Assembly: GCA_017381835.1 (NCBI GenBank)
Contig: JAFOBK010000165.1
Span: 1-11,292 of the forward strand
DNA length: 11,292 bases
Direction of reading: 5' to 3'
DNA from: Oscillospiraceae bacterium
Lineage (GTDB): Bacteria > Bacillota_A > Clostridia > Oscillospirales > Oscillospiraceae
Shown: positions 5,076 to 11,292 of the stretch, in pieces
Layout: each line of letters begins with the position of its first letter
Numbering within the stretch: position 1 is the stretch's first letter
Program-made: the position numbers and the translations under genes
The notes under the pieces: model-generated
What the model was told of the DNA's origin: nothing
Database searches by the model: none
The model's input: only the letters and a program-made list of their open reading frames with translations

Positions 5076-8000
5076 ATTCTAGACTGGATTTTTGAGGGTA
5101 TCGTCGGTTGGATTGCGAGTATCGTTTCACAGCTCTTCGATGCGGTATCGGGACTCTTTCTTGAGGCACTCGGTACCGATATGACGGCCATGGAGGAATA
5201 CTTTCCCTTTGTGACCAAGGCATATGACATCATGCAGGTTACTGCCTGGGCGATCCTAATTCTGATCGTCGTGTGGCAGTTATTCCGTGCATTCGGAGGC
5301 CCCATAACTGAAGCGGAAAACCCATGGCACCTTCTGATTCGGGGTGCTATATTTGCATTTCTGATTGGCTATGCCAAACCCATTTTCACAGCCTGCCTGA
5401 GCATCGCCCGGGCTCCTTACACATCCCTCATGGATGTCAGCATGACCGGCGAGGATTTCACATTCGCCGGAATTGAACAGGCCCTGACCAGTGGATTGAC
5501 AACGATAGTGTCAGTTGCCAGTGTGATTGGCCTTATTCTGATTCTCATCCTGGAGATCGCTCTGGGATGGAATTACTTCAAACTCCTGCTCGAAACCGTG
5601 GAACGGTATATCGTGGTGGGAGTTCTCTGTTATACTTCTCCGCTTGCCTTTTCCGTGGGCGGATCCAAAGCCACGAATACCGTCTTCAGATCCTGGTGCA
5701 GAATGGTTGGCTCCCAACTACTGCTCCTGGTTATGAATGTCTGGTTCCTTCGTGGCTTTGCGTCGTCTATGGGACAATTCATTGCCAATGGTGGTGCTTT
5801 GACAACCGGAAAGGGAAGTATCTTCCTTTGGATGTTCTGTGCATTGGCTTACCTTAAGTGTGCGCAGCGGTTTGACAGCTATCTGGCTTCCATTGGCCTG
5901 AATGTAGCACAGACCGGTTCCAGTATGGGTATGGAATTGCTGATGGCAGCCAGAGTCCTTACAGGAGCAGGTGGTGCGGCAAGAAGCGCAGGAAGTGTAT
6001 TCAGCAGAGGCGGAAGTGCGGCAACCGGAACCGGTGCTGCAGCAAGTGGCTTTGCCGCAGGTTTTGCTTCCAAATTCAGCCCCAATTCCTATGTGCGTGA
6101 TGCCGTTGTAGACGGTGGTACCCGGATGGGATTTGGCGGCGGTGCAGGCTTTGTTGCCCGTGCCTTCGGTGGTATCGCTGCCAGAAACGGTGCAACGCTC
6201 AATGGCGATTCCATTGCTTCTGTTGCTGGCAGATCTCCCAATGCATCCGGTATGATTGCCGGCGACATTGCAGATCGGAGCCTCAGCAACTACATGCCTC
6301 ACATGAAGGGCTTCCAGATGCAAGGAACTCAAATCACCGGCGGTCATATCAGTACCACAGCAACGACTCCCGATGGCAAGAAGGCAAATGTGGATATGTA
6401 CAGTGCTTCTCAGTTTGAAAAGCCGGATGCTCCCCACAGTGTTGTCACTGCATCGGATGGCAGTCAGTGGTATCAGATGGCAAGCGGTGAAGGCAGAGGC
6501 GCCTTTTATGATGCTCCCGTCTTTGGCGGAATGAATGCACAGCCCGGTGCAGACGGGGTTAACACAGATCCTGCCAATCCTGCAGTTGGTGAAACGGTTC
6601 CTGGAACAGAAACACCCGGGGTCCAAACACCTGCAGACGGTACTCCTGTCAGCGAAAGCATTGTACCTGGTGCAGAGGGTATGCCTCAGGGTGTATCCAC
6701 TTTCCCGGGAGATCAGATACACGATGTTCCCGGCATGTCCGATGGCATTCAGGGAGAGGGATTTTTTCCCGGCGGCAATCAGATGCCCGAAGCTGGTGCA
6801 GAAGAAGATGTTCCCGGCATGGTTGGACAGCCTATCGAAGGCGGTCAGCTTGGTGTAATGCCTTCCGGCGATCCCGGCGGTATTGCAGAGCAGATTCCTG
6901 CCTCTGAAGCAGAAGGACAAGCTTTTGGTGCTGCCTTTATTGCGGCACCCGGTGCTGAAATGGCATCTGCTGAGCTTGGAGCTGATCCCGGAGATATCCC
7001 GCATCCCGTCACAGCAATTCAGGGCGATGGTATCCCGACTGACGGAATGGAGATGCCACAGGGTGGAGCCGGCTTTATGCCCAAGCTTGTACCCAACCAG
7101 ATTCCTGGAGACAGTATTACAGGAGCAGGGGAGATTCCTTCTGCTTCCGGCGGCGAACATATCATTTCCGCACCTGCAGAGGGCGGTATGGAGGTTCCCC
7201 AGACTGGTTCTGGATTTGTTCCCGAACTGGTTGGTCAGCCTGAAGCTCCTGCTGCAATCGGTGGAACGGATATGCCTGGTATTACCCCCGGCGAACAGAG
7301 TGTACCTGTTCCTGCTGAAGGTGGAATGGATGCTCCGGAATTTGGCGCGGCATTTGTTGGTGCCGGATCCGATGGCAATATTCTTGCATTCCCCGGTGTC
7401 AGCAGTGAGGTTCCTGTTCCTGGAGATTCGATTTCCGGAAGCACCGAAGGCGGCGGAGAAATACCGCATCAGGTCTCCGGGTTTGTCGGCGGCGATGTTG
7501 GTGGAGCAGGAGTTCAGCCTGAAACGGGTGTTATACCCGGTAGTACCGAAATGCCTGTTTCTCATGATGCTGGGCATGAAGCACCGCAGTTTGGTGCCGG
7601 TGTGTCCGGTGGTTTCTATGGCGCAGATCACAGTGCTGGATCTGATGGAGATTCCCTCCATGGAGGAGACCAGCATAACGGGCATCCTGTACAGGGCGAT
7701 GATTCCCCCGGTTACTCCGGCGGATATTCCCAGGGAGGATACGCAGAAGCACCTCTGGTGGCAGCAACATTCCCCAGTGCCCAGGAAGGTACCATGCTCC
7801 GGACGGTTGGCGACGGCGTGATCGAAGCCAGCTCTCCCGACGGTGGAAACACCCACTGGTACAACAGCGCATACTACCAGGAACCCGATGCACCCCATTC
7901 CGTTATGGAAGCAGCCAACGGAGTCCAGTGGTATGCTATGCAGCAGCAGGCTCATGCTCCTCAGTTTGAGTCTGGAGAGAGTGCAGTCCAGTACAATCAG

Positions 8001-8378
8001 GCGGCATTCCAGAACTTCATGCCTGGTTATGAAGGCCAGGTTGCCCATGTGGACGGTACCCATCGCATGGATGGTCATTTTGAAGTTCGTAATGCTGACG
8101 GATCCGGCACTGCATTCTTCGATACTGCCCGATATGCTGCTCCTCGCGGTGATTATCAGGTGCTGGAGGATGCTCGTGGAGCCCAGTGGTATGCCATTCG
8201 CGGTGAGGCAGCCGTCGACCGGAAACCCGTATACGAGAACGGTCATGCAGTCTATGATGATGGTAAGCTTCGTATGGTGAATGTTGAAACTGTGCGGTAC
8301 AAACAGACACCTGCCCGGTTTGCTGAGCCTCAGAAGCGAGCAGATATTGACCGCAAACCCCCAAGAAGAAAACACTAA
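5076..8378 (+). CDS. VirB6/TrbL-like conjugation channel protein with a giant repetitive C-terminal tail
   Basis: About 1100 residues. Residues 1-300 form a polytopic membrane domain with roughly seven hydrophobic segments (for example near 10-30, 55-70, 85-105, 145-162, 178-195, 210-230, 250-265) and landmarks such as VVWQLFRAFGGPITEAENPW and GYAKPIF, typical of VirB6-like proteins of Firmicutes ICEs. It would form the inner-membrane part of the T4SS channel. A Gly/Ala-rich linker follows (about 300-400), then a 46-residue module, about 445 residues of Pro/Gly/Glu-rich repeats, two more modules, a partial fourth and a basic end. The start is placed at ATT 5076: a perfect AAAGGAGGTGAT ribosome site (5060-5071) ends 8 bases before it, whereas the only standard start, GTG 5067, lies inside that site. 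Database entries will probably begin at 5067. Confidence 0.88.
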   Translation: MLDWIFEGIVGWIASIVSQLFDAVSGLFLEALGTDMTAMEEYFPFVTKAYDIMQVTAWAILILIVVWQLFRAFGGPITEAENPWHLLIRGAIFAFLIGYAKPIFTACLSIARAPYTSLMDVSMTGEDFTFAGIEQALTSGLTTIVSVASVIGLILILILEIALGWNYFKLLLETVERYIVVGVLCYTSPLAFSVGGSKATNTVFRSWCRMVGSQLLLLVMNVWFLRGFASSMGQFIANGGALTTGKGSIFLWMFCALAYLKCAQRFDSYLASIGLNVAQTGSSMGMELLMAARVLTGAGGAARSAGSVFSRGGSAATGTGAAASGFAAGFASKFSPNSYVRDAVVDGGTRMGFGGGAGFVARAFGGIAARNGATLNGDSIASVAGRSPNASGMIAGDIADRSLSNYMPHMKGFQMQGTQITGGHISTTATTPDGKKANVDMYSASQFEKPDAPHSVVTASDGSQWYQMASGEGRGAFYDAPVFGGMNAQPGADGVNTDPANPAVGETVPGTETPGVQTPADGTPVSESIVPGAEGMPQGVSTFPGDQIHDVPGMSDGIQGEGFFPGGNQMPEAGAEEDVPGMVGQPIEGGQLGVMPSGDPGGIAEQIPASEAEGQAFGAAFIAAPGAEMASAELGADPGDIPHPVTAIQGDGIPTDGMEMPQGGAGFMPKLVPNQIPGDSITGAGEIPSASGGEHIISAPAEGGMEVPQTGSGFVPELVGQPEAPAAIGGTDMPGITPGEQSVPVPAEGGMDAPEFGAAFVGAGSDGNILAFPGVSSEVPVPGDSISGSTEGGGEIPHQVSGFVGGDVGGAGVQPETGVIPGSTEMPVSHDAGHEAPQFGAGVSGGFYGADHSAGSDGDSLHGGDQHNGHPVQGDDSPGYSGGYSQGGYAEAPLVAATFPSAQEGTMLRTVGDGVIEASSPDGGNTHWYNSAYYQEPDAPHSVMEAANGVQWYAMQQQAHAPQFESGESAVQYNQAAFQNFMPGYEGQVAHVDGTHRMDGHFEVRNADGSGTAFFDTARYAAPRGDYQVLEDARGAQWYAIRGEAAVDRKPVYENGHAVYDDGKLRMVNVETVRYKQTPARFAEPQKRADIDRKPPRRKH
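6342..8321 (+). repeat. Repeated ~42-46-residue module in the VirB6-like tail
   Basis: Three full copies and one partial copy are encoded at 6342-6479, 7815-7940, 8073-8198 and about 8241-8321. The shared pattern is G-[HV]-[IF], then an Asp-Gly turn, an aromatic residue, a P-D-A-P-H-S-V segment (degenerate in copy 3), then [DNR]-G-x-Q-W-Y-x-[MI]. Copies 1 and 2 share PDAPHSV exactly although they lie about 1.3 kb apart. The module looks like a small beta-strand unit of unknown function. Confidence 0.75.
6540..7814 (+). repeat. Degenerate Pro/Gly/Glu-rich tandem repeats in the VirB6-like gene
   Basis: This in-frame region encodes low-complexity sequence rich in Pro, Gly, Ala, Glu and Asp. In its second half a unit recurs at about 7045, 7186, 7321 and 7450 with a period of roughly 43-47 residues. 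The core is G-[GM]-[EM]-x-P-x-x-[GV]-[SA]-[GA]-F-[VM], with later relatives near 7575. It is probably a flexible or extended, acidic region. Repeat copy number may vary between related elements. Confidence 0.7.
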
Positions 8379-8382
8379 GCCT

Positions 8383-8423
8383 GAAACGGCCATGGTTGTG
8401 ATGTTCGCAATCATGGCCGTTTC
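8383..8423 (+). other. Long intergenic stem-loop between the VirB6-like and hydrolase genes
   Basis: GAAACGGCCATGGTTG (8383-8398) pairs with CAATCATGGCCGTTTC (8408-8423): a 16-bp stem with one G-U pair and a 9-base loop. It begins 4 bases after the VirB6-like stop and ends 18 bases before the next ribosome site. Only three T lie at the end of the stem and no T-run follows, so it is a weak terminator at most. RNA processing or control of 3'-end stability within the operon is possible. Confidence 0.7.
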
Positions 8424-8455
8424 TCATTCCCCGAGAAATACAGGAGGTGAATGCC

Positions 8456-10483
8456 ATGGCAGAACCTGCTAAGCAGCAGTTTGGAGATGGTCAGGACAAT
8501 TTTGGTCAGGCCGCCGGACAAGCTGCGAAGGCTGCCAAGGAAGTTTCCAAACAGGCTGCTGCACAAGCAGCGGCCAAGGGTGCAGAAGCTACTGCAAATG
8601 CTGCTGCGGCAACAGTGCAAGCTGGTGTCGAAGGAGGTAAGGCGGTTGCTGAAATTGCAGCAGGCACTGCCGCAGGCGGTCCCTGGGGTGCGATCATTTC
8701 AGCCGCATGGGCCATGCGCCACACACTCTACAAGATACTGATTTGCTTATGCCTGTTCCTAACGATCTTGATCATTCTTGTCGTATCTCTTCCCAGCATC
8801 GTGACTGAAAGCGTCTTTGGCCTGAATGGCACACAGCCAGACCCCAATGCCACACTGGAAAGCTCCTATTCAGAGATGTCCGATGTGGTATCCGGAGTCA
8901 TTGACGATGCCTACGATCTTTCGCTGAACAGGGTAGAGGAGATCATTCTGGATGGAGGCTATGACTATGACCTGTCCATGGATGCCCTCATTAACCATGC
9001 TCAGTCCACTGCTGGATACGATGTCTGCTATATCCTGGCAGCCTATTCCGCATCCTTGCAGCAGCAAGGCACCACAGTGGATGACATGGTGGCTAAGCTC
9101 AATGCGGTGGCAGATCAGATGTTTCCGGTCACTTATGAAGTTAAGACACAGGAACGGTTAGTACCTGTAACTTACTCCACCTATAAGTCCGTTACGGTTA
9201 CTGTGGTGACCCGGATCGAAGCTGCTGGTATCGTCAATGGTATCCCCAGATATAACTACACCACCGAGAGGAAGACCTATTACCTCCCGGATGAGACCAA
9301 GGAATCTGAAGAAGAAATCACTGTTCCAGCCTACAAGGAAGTCACGGTGACCGTTCCGGTCTATTCCGGTGGTCAGATCACCGGCACCCGCCGGGCTACC
9401 TATTATGAGGCAGACGGAACCGAAGTTCTGGAGCCGACCATCGAGATCATTGAGTATGCCGAATGTACCATTCATCCCTTTGATAACACAGTGATAGCCG
9501 ATGCTTTTGGAATCGATATGTCCGCCGAGTACCCACAGTTTAAGCTGACCTATGGTGAAGTGATTCAGAATATGGCAAATGCCTTGAAGATGACTCTTTA
9601 CGGTACCCTTGGTAACGGCACGGCTGTTCCTTTGACGGATGCGGAACTGATCGCCTTTGTCAACAGGCAGAACTGTAACGCAACCCGCAAGCACATTCTG
9701 ACCACCGCACTTTCCCTTGTAGGAAAGGTCCCTTACTTCTGGGGCGGTAAGAGTGCTGCAGGTTGGAACGATGAGTGGAATACACCCAAGTTGGTGACTT
9801 CTGCGGGTTCCAGTTCTACCGGAACCATCCGGCCCTTTGGCCTGGATTGCTCCGGTTTTACGGACTGGACCTACAAAACTGCTGTGGGTGTGAGCCTTCA
9901 CGCAGGCACCTATGGCCAGTGGGACAACTCCTATGCCATCGATGAATCAGAACTGCTGCCCGGTGACCTTGGTTTCCTGATGAACGACGGTGGTGCAGGT
10001 TGGAATCATGTCCTGATCTTTGCCGGATACGGTGAGGACGGAAGCCGTAAATGGGTCCACTCAGAAGGCGGTATCGGTGTCCATCTGAATACGCCCAGTT
10101 ATGAAGGGCGACTGTCCCTTCGCAGACCCAAGAATGTGGACTTTGACCAGGAGGTTGGAAGCTCCGCCTACGGTGAGCCGCTTTACTCCCTGCAGGTCAA
10201 TGTGACCCATTACTGTGCCTGCACCAGATGCTGCGGTCCCAATGCTCAAGGCATTACAGCCAGCGGCAAGCGAGTTGCAGTTGGCATGGTCGCAATGTCC
10301 AGTCATTATCCCTTTGGAACCCAGATCATGATCAACGGCATCATGTACACCGTTGAGGACCGAGGCGGTTCCGGCATTGAAAACGATATTGGTCGGGTGG
10401 ATATCTTTGTCCCTGACCACAATGAAGCACTGCGGATGGGTCGATACGATACCACCGCTTACATTTACAGAATAGGAAGGTAA
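8456..10483 (+). CDS. Membrane-anchored NlpC/P60 + 3D-domain cell-wall hydrolase of the T4SS
   Basis: 675 residues from the ATG at 8456, with AGGAGG (8442-8447) 8 bases upstream; the GTG at 8447 lies in that site. Residues about 15-75 form an Ala-rich helical N-terminus, probably cytoplasmic. One membrane helix follows (about 93-116, ILICLCLFLTILIILVV), then an extracytoplasmic region with a Thr/Val-rich beta segment (about 226-340). The NlpC/P60 peptidase domain (about 407-555) has Cys465 in LDCSGF, His518 in WNHVLIFAGY and His535 in WVHSEGG as likely catalytic residues. A C-terminal 3D domain (about 573-675) has VEDRGG with D635 and VDIF with D649. The enzyme would cleave peptidoglycan to let the conjugation channel through, like the VirB1 or Tn916 Orf14 (CwlT) role. 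It resembles the CD1107-type proteins of Clostridia ICEs. Confidence 0.9.
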   Translation: MAEPAKQQFGDGQDNFGQAAGQAAKAAKEVSKQAAAQAAAKGAEATANAAAATVQAGVEGGKAVAEIAAGTAAGGPWGAIISAAWAMRHTLYKILICLCLFLTILIILVVSLPSIVTESVFGLNGTQPDPNATLESSYSEMSDVVSGVIDDAYDLSLNRVEEIILDGGYDYDLSMDALINHAQSTAGYDVCYILAAYSASLQQQGTTVDDMVAKLNAVADQMFPVTYEVKTQERLVPVTYSTYKSVTVTVVTRIEAAGIVNGIPRYNYTTERKTYYLPDETKESEEEITVPAYKEVTVTVPVYSGGQITGTRRATYYEADGTEVLEPTIEIIEYAECTIHPFDNTVIADAFGIDMSAEYPQFKLTYGEVIQNMANALKMTLYGTLGNGTAVPLTDAELIAFVNRQNCNATRKHILTTALSLVGKVPYFWGGKSAAGWNDEWNTPKLVTSAGSSSTGTIRPFGLDCSGFTDWTYKTAVGVSLHAGTYGQWDNSYAIDESELLPGDLGFLMNDGGAGWNHVLIFAGYGEDGSRKWVHSEGGIGVHLNTPSYEGRLSLRRPKNVDFDQEVGSSAYGEPLYSLQVNVTHYCACTRCCGPNAQGITASGKRVAVGMVAMSSHYPFGTQIMINGIMYTVEDRGGSGIENDIGRVDIFVPDHNEALRMGRYDTTAYIYRIGR

Positions 10484-10488
10484 CACAT

Positions 10489-10704
10489 ATGTGTCTGCAG
10501 GAATACAGAATCCATCTTATCAACAATCAGGTTATCAAGGCAGCTGAAGAACGCTTTATCCCTGAGGATAGGCGGCTGCATAATCGGTTCCGGGCAAGTA
10601 AGCCCGACGATGTGCTGACCATTGGGACCGAAGAGACCAGCAGGGCCTTTATCCCTGTCAGAAACATTCTGTACGTTTCCATGGATCAAGACGTTGACTG
10701 TTAA
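10489..10704 (+). CDS. Small paralogous ICE protein, copy 1 (71 aa)
   Basis: The ATG at 10489 is 5 bases after the hydrolase stop, and GGAAGG (10475-10480) overlaps the end of that gene, so translation is coupled. The 71-residue soluble protein shares its ends with the next gene: RIHLINNQVIKAAEE near the N-terminus and FIPVRNILYVSM near the C-terminus. No known domain is recognised. The repeated FIPVxNILY segment is probably a beta-strand core, as in small beta-sheet proteins. Its place in the T4SS operon suggests an accessory role, not a demonstrated one. Confidence 0.8.
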   Translation: MCLQEYRIHLINNQVIKAAEERFIPEDRRLHNRFRASKPDDVLTIGTEETSRAFIPVRNILYVSMDQDVDC

Positions 10705-10740
10705 TACCGTCCCATCATTTTTTCAGAAAGGTTGATTTTT

Positions 10741-10956
10741 ATGTTCGTTAAAGTTGTTCGCATCCATTTCGTCAATGGAGAGGTGCTGCCCATTGCAGAG
10801 TGTGTTGAAGATGAGAGCGAAAGCAATATCCTCGAAAGATATCGCAAGGCTCTGCCGGATGGCCTTCTGTATCTCGGGAACCTGGATTGCGGTGAGCTGT
10901 TCATTCCCGTATCCAATATTCTGTACATCACCATTGAGCCGGACGATGAAGACTAA
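10741..10956 (+). CDS. Small paralogous ICE protein, copy 2 (71 aa)
   Basis: The ATG at 10741 is chosen because AAAGG (10727-10731) lies 9 bases upstream; a TTG at 10732 would add three residues but sits on the ribosome site. It has the same length as the preceding gene and aligns along its whole length: RIHFVNGEVLPIAEC at the start, FIPVSNILYITIEPDD at the end. It is more acidic, and its middle part (ESESNILERYRKALPD, then GLLYLGNLDCGEL) is more helical. It is a tandem-duplication paralogue. The next gene starts 10 bases after its stop. Confidence 0.83.
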   Translation: MFVKVVRIHFVNGEVLPIAECVEDESESNILERYRKALPDGLLYLGNLDCGELFIPVSNILYITIEPDDED

Positions 10957-10966
10957 GTGATGCATT

Positions 10967-11292
10967 ATGGAAGAAAAAGAATACAGCAATGTCTACGCAA
11001 TTCCGGCCAATTACACGGACTCCGGTAAGCTGCTCGGTGGCATGGTGGAAACCCGAAATGCCATCGAGGCAGTCTTCCTGGTCGCGCTTGTAGGCTATCC
11101 GGAATTGATGTGGATCCCGATGTCCACAACCATACGCATCGTGGTAATGACCGTAACACTCATTCCGCTGGGGGTGCTTGCGGTAATGGGAATCGATGGA
11201 GATTCCCTCGTCCAGTATATGGGGCACATGTTCTCTTTCTGGTTCAACCGGCGGAAATTGCACTTCAGGAGGATTGGTTACCAATATGACCC
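10967..11292 (+). CDS. PrgI/VirB3-like T4SS membrane protein, 5' part only
   Basis: The frame opens at ATG 10967 and runs off the window end after 108 full codons without a stop. The sequence begins MEEKEYSNVYAIPANYTDSG. Two hydrophobic segments follow (about residues 32-47, AIEAVFLVALVGYPEL, and 55-75, TIRIVVMTVTLIPLGVLAVMG), then a basic, aromatic stretch (FWFNRRKLHFRRIGYQYD). This short-N-terminus, two-helix, RRKLHFRR layout is typical of PrgI/VirB3-like proteins that sit just before the VirB4 ATPase gene in Firmicutes ICEs. No strong ribosome site is visible, and an in-frame stop at 10958 limits upstream extension, so translation may be coupled to the preceding gene. Confidence 0.8.
   Translation, partial: MEEKEYSNVYAIPANYTDSGKLLGGMVETRNAIEAVFLVALVGYPELMWIPMSTTIRIVVMTVTLIPLGVLAVMGIDGDSLVQYMGHMFSFWFNRRKLHFRRIGYQYD

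Noticed and set aside
6883..7821. A 312-codon open frame on the plus strand in another frame
   Set aside because: It is a shadow of the low-complexity part of the VirB6-like gene, with no ribosome site and no recognisable domain.
5718..8414. A long open frame of about 898 codons on the minus strand
   Set aside because: It lies entirely opposite the VirB6-like gene and reflects that gene's Gly/Ala/Pro-rich codon use. It is rich in Cys, Ser, Arg and Thr, shows no domain, and has no ribosome site at its start.
8451..8741. A 96-codon frame starting at the ATG just after the AGGAGG
   Set aside because: Its spacing to the ribosome site is only 3 bases; the ATG at 8456 has the 8-base spacing used in this operon and leads to the hydrolase.
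9158..9901. A 247-codon open frame on the minus strand
   Set aside because: It is opposite the well-supported hydrolase gene, with no start signal and no recognisable domain.
1..11292. CRISPR array, tRNA or rRNA
   Set aside because: No regularly spaced identical repeats and no cloverleaf or rRNA-like sequence were noticed on either strand.

Overview
The window is a stretch of a Firmicutes (probably gut Clostridia) mobile element. The evidence is a Maff2-type small membrane protein, a TrbL/VirB6-like protein, an NlpC/P60 cell-wall hydrolase and a PrgI/VirB3-like protein in one co-directional operon. This set is typical of the type IV secretion module of Tn1549-like integrative conjugative elements (ICEs). 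Near-perfect AGGAGG ribosome-binding sites and the lack of Gram-negative envelope proteins also point to Firmicutes. The taxonomic call is an inference from gene content, not from a marker gene.

Layout, left to right. (1) Positions 3-734 hold the 3' part of an unrecognised gene. (2) Positions about 781-2071 are a complete IS3-family insertion sequence with orfA and orfB. It sits between two convergent genes. Its own promoter lies inside a stem-loop that covers the orfA ribosome-binding site. (3) A 51-residue DUF3006-like gene lies on the minus strand (2088-2243), with a strong intrinsic terminator on the same strand directly in front of its ribosome-binding site. (4) A 475-base divergent intergenic region (2287-2761) carries palindromes and direct repeats that look like operators. 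(5) Two overlapping genes follow: a winged-helix-like protein with a CxxCxxCxxxC motif, and an ArpU/RinA-like phage-type late regulator. (6) Next come a promoter and, within its leader, an intrinsic terminator (4521-4625). (7) The transfer operon then runs to the window end: a Maff2/VirB2-like protein, a 1100-residue VirB6-like protein with a very long repetitive tail, a membrane-anchored NlpC/P60 + 3D hydrolase, two tandem paralogous 71-residue proteins, and a truncated PrgI/VirB3-like gene.

Working model. The two-gene regulatory unit (2762-4463) responds to the repeat-rich intergenic region and controls expression of the T4SS operon, perhaps by reading through the leader terminator. The operon encodes the inner-membrane channel (VirB6-, VirB3- and VirB2-like proteins) and the peptidoglycan hydrolase that opens the Gram-positive wall. 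VirB4, the coupling protein and the relaxase are not in the window and would be expected outside it.

Most notable: the attenuator-like leader paired with an ArpU-like regulator; the VirB6-like gene that appears to start at ATT with a perfect Shine-Dalgarno; the repeated C-terminal module of that protein; the tandem paralogous small proteins; and the ferredoxin-like cysteine motif in the putative regulator.
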